Assembly: GCF_022605725.1 (NCBI RefSeq)
Contig: NC_065562.1
Location: forward strand, 5,394,001 to 5,458,000
Source: Anthonomus grandis grandis
Taxonomy: Eukaryota > Arthropoda > Insecta > Coleoptera > Curculionidae
Length of the DNA stretch: 64,000 bases
Direction: 5' to 3'
Shown here: one piece after another, positions 56,112 through 64,000 of the stretch
Layout: the number at the start of each line of letters is the position of its first letter
Numbering within the stretch: position 1 is the first letter of the stretch
Translations under genes and position numbers: made by a program
Notes under the pieces: model-generated
Seen by the model: the letters and a program-made list of their open reading frames with translations, nothing else
Database searches by the model: none
Told to the model about the DNA's origin: nothing

Positions 56112-57127
56112 ATTTCTGTCGACCGGCTCCGACGTTTGCCCATTAGCGCTCGAACGCTGTGTTCGACGCCAAGTATTATTGTTTGGCCCCGTGTTGCCAC
56201 GATTCCCCGGTCCGCTATTATCTGAAGTTTGGGTCGGTCCCATTACACGATCCCCGCGAGTCTGCACACTTCGTCTATTAACAGCGTTACCCTCTGTTGG
56301 GTAAGCGTATGTTGCGTCGATGTCTCGCAGGTACTCATCGACCTCATCGAACGTTCTCAGCCCCCTGGTTACAATACCCCGCTGAACGTCAGGCGGAAAA
56401 TGCCTGCTCAAAAACGATATTAATTTAGATTCGGGAATTGGTGACGATAAGAAACCCGCCTGGTTAAAAAGATTTGAAAAGTAGTCCGCGCGATTGCCAG
56501 ATTCAAATCTCCCGTAGCTTATTTCCAAAAATAAATCTCTCTGTTTATCCACCCCCCAAAATCTGTTTAAAAACGCCACCTCAAAATCCTGAAAATTATG
56601 AAAAGTACTTTCTTTTATAGCTGCCCAGTCAGCTGCTGTGCCTTTTAAACACGGCAATACCAAGCCCAATCTATGTCTATCTGGCACACCAGCCTCGTCA
56701 AAAATTTTATAAACCTTATTTAAAAAGGCTTTAGGGTTCATTTTTCCCGCAGGAGAAAAATATAAATTATTACCCCCCAATTCCTTAAAATTTAAAATAT
56801 AGGATTTATCCCCCAAACAAGCATTTTGCCTATTTATTGTTAAGCCCTCTTGAACTATCGCTCCGGCCACCGGTAAACTTACACTCGCGGCCTCATTTTT
56901 CTCCCCACTATTTTGATTTTGCTTGATAGATAGATCGGTTACAGCCTGTTTTAACATACTCATTTCAGACATTAATTTATTTAGCACCATATTGAAATCA
57001 TTAGACTAAGTTATGTTTTCGTGTGCGGTAACACTATTTGTTTGCGAACCCTCCGCATTATCATTATCCGAATCATAAACAAAATCCGACATTCGATTCC
57101 TATTTTTACATTTTCTTTTAGGTGGCA
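56112..57127 (-). pseudogene. gypsy gag
   Basis: ATG at 57127 begins MPPKRKCKNRNRMSDFVYDS. A TAG at 57006-57008 interrupts, then the frame continues with MVLNKLMSEMSMLKQAVTDL and a capsid-like region: NPKAFLNKVYKIFDEAGVPD, RLGLVLPCLKGTAADWAAIK, FQDFEVAFLNRFWGVDKQRD and ESKLISFLSRHFPPDVQRGI. This follows the retrotransposon gag (Pfam Retrotrans_gag) pattern. The tail is Asn/Gly/Arg/Ser-rich without a visible CCHC knuckle. It is cut by the MULE after VDRN. Confidence 0.8.
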
Positions 57128-57560
57128 TTTTAGCTTCCTTTTTTTTACAAAGTAAGACCACCAACAAACAAAAACTGTCTATACGATTAAAGTTACTCGA
57201 CAAAATATTACCAAACTACTAACTCTACCTTATCAAACTTAAACATTAATCTAGAATAAGGCTAGATTTCTACAAAAAACCAACTTTGTGATAAATATTA
57301 AACACTCCGAATATTCATTAAAGTATTCTAAAGCACAAAAAAATATAGTTCCGTGATCATTCTGGTTTTAATCATTCGATTTCTATACCAATACCGTTGA
57401 TTGAATATTTGGGAAGATACGCAATCCTGTGTTAAAAAGTGTACCCGGTCGACTATCGGATTGCCGTTCAGTTTCGTGCACCGTGTGGTGCTGCCGCAAA
57501 GCGTCAAATCTAGGAACGATTTATTTTAGCTGCGTGGACCTGGCTTTTGGCTTCTTTGAG
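57128..57560. other. Upstream flank of gypsy gag, no LTR recognised
   Basis: This is where a 5' LTR or leader would be expected on the minus strand. No copy of the sequence at 49970-50340 is present. Confidence 0.4.
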
Positions 57561-58990
57561 TCAGGTTTTCAACGACGATGGAATCTCCGGTTACGCGGCC
57601 GTGTTGGATATTTTTTTAAGATGATGATGCTGCCAACTATGTTTTTATTATTTTTTTTGAACATACAACACAGTGTCATTTATGTAGTGGTCAAGTGATA
57701 AGTGATATACTTAAGGGTGGAGGCATATTGAAATTTCTTAAAAGTTAAATTTTATAAACAAATAATTACTTACCAAAATATGTTTTTGAGACAAAAATTA
57801 ATACAAAAATATATATAAAAAGCTATTTTTACAAAATTACCAAAAAAGTTTAATACAAGTTATAATTCCAACAAACATTATGTTTCCTTCATTTTGTGTT
57901 CAAGAGGGTCAAGTTTTTAAATAAAAAGCCCGTTGCACTTAATTAACTAAAAACTAATATACAAAAAATATGTGGAACAAATTTTAAGATATAAGTAGGT
58001 TTCACGTAAATATTATAAAGAATAATTTAAATAATTCATAAGACTTAATACCGATGGTAATATAACTTCTTGATCAATAATTTTTTGTAAAAAGTAACCC
58101 ATTTTGTCATGTGATTCAATATCTGAAAAATTGTGCAGCCTAGTGAGATCTGTAAAGTAAGGGGTTGTGAGTGAGGACGTTAATAGAAATAGAAAATAGG
58201 CCACATTTTAAGTTTTAAGCGACACAGGAAAATTCTCAATTACCAATTGTTACAACTATACTTTCTGTCTTTAAAGAGCCATCATCAACTTTGTTTTTCT
58301 TTGTCGGCGCTATATTGACCATTTGCAGTTTAACGACGCGGGAATCTTTGGGCGCCCGGCCGTTTTGTTATTTTTTTAAGACAAGGGCGATGATGATAAC
58401 AGCGCTTTTATTTATTTTGTTATTGCCGATATTTAAATGCGCTGTGATCTCGCATAAATAACTAGATAAATGTGGTGGTCAAGTAATGTATTGGAAGGTG
58501 CTATCTCTTACAACTTAAATTTTATTAACAAATAATAAATTACTTACCAAAATCCTTTTTTGAGACAAAAATAAATAAATAAAAACAAAAGAAAAATTCA
58601 ATAAGCTTTTATTTAATAATTAGAAAATTAACAAAAATATTAAATAAAGGTGATGATATAGGTAGGTTTCACGTAAATATAAAGAGTAAATTAAATAATT
58701 AAAGATTTAATATCTATATACGATACTATAGTTTTTTAGAGTGAATAATTTATTGCAAAAAGTAGCCCGTAATGTGATTTTTGACAATACGGGCTTGTGA
58801 AACCAGCCAATATCTCAAAAACTGTGTAGGGTAGTGAGATCTGTGAAGTACACTTTTTTTGGACAAAAATATTGAAAAATAGATACCTTTAACTGAAATT
58901 AATATAAAAATAAAATCGCAAAATTTAAAAGGTTTTGAATAAGGGTGTAACAACACTATAAAATATAGAAAATAGGCCACATTTTAATTT
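57560..58990. repeat. Tandem repeat of ~0.78 kb, two diverged units
   Basis: Landmarks recur with an offset of about 777 bp. TTAAATTTTAT(A/T)AACAAATAA...ACTTACCAAAAT is at about 57745 and 58523, TAGGTTTCACGTAAATAT at about 57994 and 58663, and TAGAAAATAGGCCACATTTTAA at about 58189 and 58965. A further fragment, TCATCAACTTTGTTTTTCTTTGTCG (58274), recurs diverged near 59375 with GTTGGCCACTTGCAGTTT. No coding frame is present. The repeat type is unknown. Confidence 0.7.
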
Positions 58991-59855
58991 GCAATACAGG
59001 CAAACACTTAATTACTAATTCTTAAAACTAGAAAAAGTTAATAAGAAAAAAAACAAATATTTTGTTTAACAGTATGAAGGGTCTCATCGCGATTATACAG
59101 GATGTCCAAAATAAGGATGAGCAGTAAATGGTTTAATTAGGCGAAAGTTGCGCAATATAAATGCAATGATTGAATAAATGCAATCTAAAAATTGAAAAAA
59201 TGCCAAATACTTCCTAATATTCAGGAAAAAGGTGAAATTTGGCAAAATGGTTTTTTTATTTTTTTCTGGCGTTATTTGAAAATATAAAATAAAATCATTT
59301 ATACATTGTTGTAAACACTTTCTCTCATTTACAAGTTAACATCTTTAACTTTTAAATACGACGTTCCTTCTTTAGAGAGTCATAATCAACTTTGTTTCTT
59401 CTTGTCGACGCCATGTTGGCCACTTGCAGTTTTGAATAACCCTTTTAATTACTTTATCAACGAGGTAATTTCTAGCTAGTAGTTGGAATCATCCCTATTA
59501 AATATTATATACCTCTCTCTCTCTTTTAAATACAATTTCGAATTTCAAAAAATTCAAAACATACTTTATTCATAAATACATGGTACCTACTTGTTGACAT
59601 GGTACTTTTATGATATAAAATAGGCACATTAATCGACATATTACTAACACATAATTTAAAAACAATACACAATAGTGGGTTCAACATACTAGTATAAACA
59701 CAAAATGTATTTTCAATTTCAAAGCAAGACGACTTAAAATTTTTTTAGAGTAACATCACAAATTCTAACCTTTACATCTTTACTAAAAACTAATTATATA
59801 CTATTGGCCTATTCCTAACTATCTTCAAAAAATTCTAATGCTATAAAAATATTTG
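58991..59855. other. Spacer with a mariner-type tip and repeat fragment
   Basis: A CAGGATGTCCAAAATAAGG tip at 59099 is followed by sequence related to the MITE at 36908-37086. A third partial copy of the tandem-repeat segment lies at 59360-59430. No gene is seen. Confidence 0.45.
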
Positions 59856-59859
59856 CTTT

Positions 59860-60937
59860 TAAGAAGTTTCGTTAAGGACTTTTTAAAGCGAGGAGAACTT
59901 CTAGAGACTTTTATGACATTTGGAAAATGATTAAAAATTTTTATGCTCAAGTAAATAAGAGAATTCTTAGTTCACTTTTCGGGATGGGCATTGGAATATT
60001 GTATTTTTTTCTGATATTATAATGTTTTAAGGAGCCATTATTTTGAAGATACAATTTATATTTTTTGTATATTAGTCAAGCAGACTCAACAATAAACAAG
60101 CAACACAAGGAAAGTATCTTTAAATAGGGGTCTGCATGTCCTGTGGAGATTTATGACACATATATTTAATGGCTTGTTTTTTAAAAACAAACATCGAGTC
60201 AAAAAGCCGTTTACTAATGCAACTCCAAAATGTTATTCCATACTGTAGGTATTTTTGTATAAAAGTAAGTTCCAACTTTCGACAAAAAAAATATCAATCT
60301 CAGTTCATTTAAAACCATTCTAACAGCATAACATCGTCTAGCCAGTTTTTGCCTCCTGACATATCTCCATAAAACTTAGGTTTATGATCGATAACAATTC
60401 CAAGAAATCTGTTAAAATTATTCACTTCCAATTCTTTGTTGTGAATCATGAACTGCTCTGAGCATAAAAACTTAACAATTTAGTCTTATCTATGTTTAAA
60501 GACATCAAATTAGCATCAAACCACTGTTTAATCATTAATAAATCTTTAGAAATTGTTGTAGGTTAATGTGCTTTTATTATTGTCCATAAGATAGTGTTGT
60601 CATCTGCAAAAATAGTGAAGAATCCTCTTATCTGGAGAGACCCCAGGTCATTTATATACAATAGAAATAAAATAGGACCGAGAAACGAACCCTGCTTACT
60701 ACACAAAGTTCAGACAAACTGCCATTTGGCCAAACAAACTTTTTTCTGTCTAACAAAACAAAATTTTAACCATTCTAGAGCAACTCCCCTAAACCCATAT
60801 CTAGAAAGCTTACCGAGCAATATTCCATGGTTGACACAGTCAAAGTGTTTAGAGAAGTCGCAGAATACCGCTGCAGCAAAGTGACCTTCTTCAAGCTCAA
60901 ATATAATCTCTCCAGGAATGAAAACATTACTCGACAT
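59860..60937 (-). pseudogene. LINE reverse transcriptase fragment (Jockey/CR1-like)
   Basis: From 60937 on the minus strand: AAAVFCDFSKHFDCVNHGIL (the palm motif with D..KAFD..H), YGFRGVALEWLKFC, then after a shift QGSFLGPILFLLYINDLGSL, and IFADDNTILW holding the catalytic DD pair. DANLMSLNIDKTKLLSF, FKKQAIKYMCHKSP and LLSLLD follow towards 59900, in the order of a Jockey/CR1 RT and its C-terminal region. Stops and shifts are frequent. The 5' part, with the endonuclease, is missing. Confidence 0.75.
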
Positions 60938-61546
60938 TCATTTAATATGTTATTTTTTTTAAATTAGGAAAGCTACCATTCGTACTATAACCAGTTTCTC
61001 AATAACTTTAAAGGCTTTTTAGGCTTTATTTTTATCTTTTTCATGAATGAATTTCATCATGAAAACAATTATTGAAAATACTTAAAACACTAAAGACCAT
61101 AAACATAATATATTGATTTAAAATTTTCTTAAAGTAAAAAAAAGAAAAAGAGAAAATGGCTCTCATAGACATGAAGAGACAGTATTTTTAAGAGTTCGGA
61201 TTGATTTTTGTATGATTTTTGTTTTGTATGATAATTTTCTGTGAGGTTTATAATTAGATTTTTTTAAAGATTTTCTAATAAGATTTTGAGATTCCCATAT
61301 TAGGTTGTTATAAATCAAAGTCTTAATTAATATACGCACACTGATTAATTTTGCCTAAAGAAGCCATCGTCTCACAAACTAAACACATTTACATATATCT
61401 ATCTATTTGTGATTATGATATCCACGAAAAATTTTTAACAACTATCAAATTGCAATACGGCAAACACGAACCTGTGCAAAAACTCTCCCACACGACTTGG
61501 ATGATCGGCCGATTACTAATGAGAAGCGACGGACGAAATTATTTTC
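60938..61546. other. No gene recognised
   Basis: AT-rich spacer. A plus-strand open stretch at 61351-61611 overlaps the dispersed repeat and shows no family features. Confidence 0.45.
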
Positions 61547-61645
61547 GCGCATACTGGAGAGAATCGCCATCTATTTTTCACGCATATTTGCGGTCACGTT
61601 TTAGCCCATAAGGTTGCGTATCTTCCCAAATATTCAATCAACGCC
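61547..61645 (+). repeat. Dispersed ~85-bp repeat, copy 2
   Basis: This matches 40130-40215 with changes (CGCCATCTATTTTTCACGC, CCCATAAGGTTGCG(T)ATCTTCC, ATTCAATCAACG). It lies upstream of a hAT-like N-terminal remnant, as the first copy does. Confidence 0.5.
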
Positions 61646-62109
61646 AATACTAAACACTAAAATAGAGAGCACGGCCTGACTAAACATTATTCACCATCAT
61701 ATGTGGAAAAAGACGACGCGACGGCGACGTCCATTGCCATGGTACATCCTATCGCATCAGAGCATGAGTGCGTTCATTCGTCGCTCCAGCTTAATGTAAT
61801 TTTGGCAAAGGAGGTCGATCAGAAGAACTCGGAAGATCGCCCGATGTAAGTACGGCTCCGTGCGCTATTTAAATACACACTTATGATGCATTATTTTAGT
61901 TTTGTTTTGTAGTCGATTGCGTTTGGCGTGTAATCAGTTTTCGGTTTGTTTTTAATAAGTAGTGAGAGCGTTAATTTGTGGTTTTTGATATTATAAGTAT
62001 ATTATATAGTAGCTATTATTAATTATTTAGAAAAGTGTTTTTTTTTTAATACCAAGGAAACTACTATTTTTGTGTTGTAAAATTTTAAAATTTCTAGTTA
62101 GTTCTAGAT

Positions 62110-62580
62110 GTGCCAGTGAAAAACAATTGGAATTCTGTTCAAAATCTAATTGAAAAAACCTTTTCGTCATTCGATTTAAATACTAAAATTCAAGTTAAAC
62201 GGTTAGGAAGGTCAACTCCGGATTTAAAATTAAGTCAAACCTGTTCAAAAAAGAAAGAAGGTTGGTCTTTTGTGAGGCATTTTCACGCAAGTACCTATGC
62301 CAAAAATAAATGGATATGTGGATGCAATGTCAAGAATGCCCTATTTTGTTTCCCGTGCATAATATTTTATAATCCGGGTATGGATAAGAGCTGAAGCCGA
62401 GTAGGGGTTACAGACTTAAACCACTTACAAGAAAAAGTTAAAAAACACGAATTGTCGAAATTTCACTTGCAATGCTGTACAGAACTAGCTTTACTTGGAA
62501 AGACTAATATTGCTCAGCAGTTAAGCTCTGCCTATCGCCTAAGTATTGCTAAGCATAACGAGATGGTGAGGGAGAACTAG
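62110..62580 (+). pseudogene. hAT transposase N-terminal fragment (TTF zinc finger)
   Basis: The frame at 62110-62394 opens with a Val codon (PVKNNWNSVQNLIEKTFSSF). It shows the TTF/ZMYM-type zinc-finger signature: WICGCNVKNALFCFPCIIFY. After a stop at 62392 comes GVTDLNHLQEKVKKHELSKF and HLQCCTELALLGKTNIAQQL. DLxHLxxKxxKHExSxxH is the segment after the finger in DUF4371-type hAT proteins. It ends near 62577 at a stop, and the catalytic part is absent. A GATG|TAAGTA donor-like site at about 61845 suggests a leader exon. Confidence 0.65.
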
Positions 62581-62589
62581 ACCAGGCGA

Positions 62590-63000
62590 ATTAGACTTTA
62601 ACAGTGCACAAATTGCTATCCGGAAACTGACTGTTGGAGTTGGTAGAGGGGTTCATAACGAGTGAAAAAAACGAAAATCCAACAATGGGGTAGTAGGGAG
62701 TTGTTTTGAGGGGGGGGGGGTGAAAAATGGAAAAATATTCTTTTGCAATTTCCGGCGAAAGTTGACGTCCAATTGAAAATTGTTCAATAGAAAAGTTGTA
62801 GATCATAAGAAAATCTATAATTTTTGTAGAGGTCACTTTTGAACATAACCTCAAAATAGCCAAGATAAATGCGAAAAACCGTTTTTTTTCGTTTTTTCAA
62901 TTTTATATTTTTATTTTCACAAAAATAGTTCAATCTTTGTAAAAATTTGTTATCCTTCTTTTCATATTGAACCACAAGTTTTTGTCGATTGACAAAAATA
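62590..63000. other. Unassigned insert between two protein relics
   Basis: This stretch contains a G run (about 62708-62721) and AT-rich DNA with no recognised gene. It separates the hAT fragment from the PIN-like frame. Confidence 0.4.
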
Positions 63001-63020
63001 AAGTTGAATTAATATAGAGG

Positions 63021-63647
63021 TTGTCTGCAGCCTTTCGATTTGAAGGATATTCGATCAAACAAGTTAGAGAAGACGCAGATGTTTTAATCGTTCACACAGC
63101 AATAGAAATGGCAGAAATTAATAAAAAAACTGTCGTTATTATTGGTCAAGATATTGATTTATTAGTTTTATTACATCAATTAAATGTCAAAAATCTTGCA
63201 GTTTATTTTTTAAAAGCAGGATCACAAAATGTAAGTGACTGCTTATATTCCTCAAATAGTTTCAACTTCTCAAATTACCGTTCAATTGTTGCATTCTTAC
63301 ACTGTTTCACCGGTTGCGATTCAACGTCTGCGTTTGCTGGAAAAGGAAAGAAGAAAACAGTCGAGTCGCTCATGAAAAATACAAATTTAGCTGAACTAGT
63401 ACAGCCTTTTTATGAACAGAATTCTGATCCAAAGCTCATTGCTCGAAATGGCTGTGTATTGATTACATCTATTTACAATTCAACTAAATCAACCTCATCT
63501 CTGGATGATTTGCGATTTCAGCGGTACCAGGTATTGACTGCAAAATCTATGTTTCAATTGGAAAAGTTACCTCCAACTGTTGGAGCAGCTAACCAGCACT
63601 GTTTTAGAACGTATATCAACTGCAAACCTGGCTGGGACATGAATTAA
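63021..63647 (+). pseudogene. PIN-like repeat-associated protein, central part
   Basis: An open frame of 208 codons with no ATG at its upper limit; it opens at a Leu-type codon. It shows VREDADVLIVHTAIE, then VVIIGQDIDLLVLLHQLNVK, and LHCFTGCDSTSAFAGKGKKK, followed by LPPTVGAANQHCFRTYINCK. The Asp residues in EDAD, DID and GCD are placed as in PIN/FEN-like nuclease folds, so a metal-dependent nuclease is possible. The protein type is abundant in insect genomes as repeat-encoded copies of unknown function. The frame closes at 63645. Its usual Cys-rich tail follows in other frames. Confidence 0.6.
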
Positions 63648-63960
63648 GCGCTACCAAATGGGGCTGGAAGGAAGTAGTTGATGATACTTCACTGACATCG
63701 CAGTCATACCTGAAGAGCTGTTGAAAAAAATCTCGTGTAATTGTAAAACAAGCTACTCAACAAATAGATGCGGATGCCGCAAACAGGGATTAAAATGCAC
63801 GGTATTATGTGTAAAATGTCAGAATTGAGATAGTTGTTGTAACACTGAAAAAATTGTGGAAGATCTAAGTGATTCCGAGGATATTTCCTATGAATTAGAG
63901 CAGCCAAGTATTAATTTGGATCCAGAATGTGAAGAACAATTCAGTGATATTGAAGAAGAG
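63648..63960 (+). pseudogene. Cys-rich and acidic tail of the PIN-like protein
   Basis: In shifted frames the sequence reads IPEELLKKISCNCK, CGCRKQGLKCTVLCVKCQN, then a stop and an acidic tail (LEQPSINLDPECEEQFSDIE). The Cys pattern CNCK...CGCRKxGLKC..C..CQ parallels CKCQ...CGCRK at 24720-24780. It probably forms a zinc cluster. At least two frame changes and one stop are present, and the gene runs to the window edge. Confidence 0.55.
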
Positions 63961-64000
63961 TATGAAGATGAAGGAAGCACGGAATTCAATGAAAGTACGG

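Larger units (their letters stand above)
50341..57127 (-). mobile_element. Ty3/gypsy-type retrotransposon, internal region
   Basis: Read on the minus strand the order is gag (57127 downward), protease, reverse transcriptase, RNase H, integrase (ending at 50341), the standard gypsy order. Two younger elements interrupt it: a MULE at 53945-56111 and a hAT-type MITE at 52959-53537. I compared the 350 bp beyond each end and saw no long terminal repeat pair, and no primer-binding site was recognised. The LTRs may be missing, diverged or further away. Confidence 0.85.

Noticed and set aside
49970..57560. A pair of gypsy long terminal repeats around the internal region
   Set aside because: The 350 bp beyond each end do not resemble each other, so no LTR pair is claimed.
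61351..61611. 86-codon plus-strand frame as a gene
   Set aside because: It begins in AT-rich DNA and runs into a dispersed repeat; no family resemblance.

Overview
The window is AT-rich eukaryotic DNA that is mostly made of transposable elements. The mixture points to an insect, possibly a beetle: many TA-targeting Tc1/mariner elements, piggyBac-like, hAT, MULE and pogo/Tigger elements, Jockey/CR1-like and I/R1-like LINEs, a Ty3/gypsy element and a Penelope-like terminus. The species itself cannot be told from the sequence. Nothing looks prokaryotic: there are no operons, Shine-Dalgarno sites or CRISPR arrays.

Only one ordinary host gene can be supported. Three plus-strand exons (4399-4543, 9807-9982, 23653-23739) join in frame with consensus splice sites. 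They encode the acidic/basic C-terminal tail of a protein that looks like DNA topoisomerase II (Top2). A poly(A) signal lies at 23983. The two introns are about 5.3 and 13.7 kb and hold piggyBac, mariner, LINE, hAT and Penelope-like material.

Layout. 1-4.4 kb: relic fragments and unassigned DNA. 4.5-9.8 kb (Top2 intron): a piggyBac relic, a coiled-coil repeat-protein relic, a mariner with about 48-bp inverted repeats and a LINE tail. 10-23.6 kb (Top2 intron): a hammerhead-like motif, a tRNA-like A/B box, a two-tier mariner, a long-armed mariner interrupted by an unclassified element with GTGGACGGGAC repeats, and a 3.6-kb hAT with an 8-bp target duplication. 24-33 kb: a MITE, a mariner with about 690-bp arms, then a second two-tier mariner split by a TTAA-flanked piggyBac-like element. 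33-37.7 kb: the quietest stretch. 37.7-40 kb: a third two-tier mariner at the centre of a further palindrome. 40-48 kb: hAT, gypsy and LINE fragments, and a mariner cut by an almost open pogo/Tigger element flanked by TA. 50-57 kb: a minus-strand gypsy element with a MULE inserted in gag-pro (9-bp target duplication; head duplicated in tandem) and a hAT-type MITE between protease and reverse transcriptase. 57-60 kb: a tandem repeat of about 0.78 kb. 60-64 kb: a LINE, a hAT N-terminal fragment and a PIN-like repeat protein.

Almost every element gene carries stops, frameshifts or deletions, so most are annotated as pseudogenes. The least damaged are the pogo/Tigger transposase (two nonsense codons) and the short zinc-finger protein of the MULE derivative. 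The most unusual structures are the nested ('Russian-doll') inverted repeats at three mariner loci, a possible hammerhead ribozyme, and the two relic protein families that I cannot place in a named transposon superfamily.
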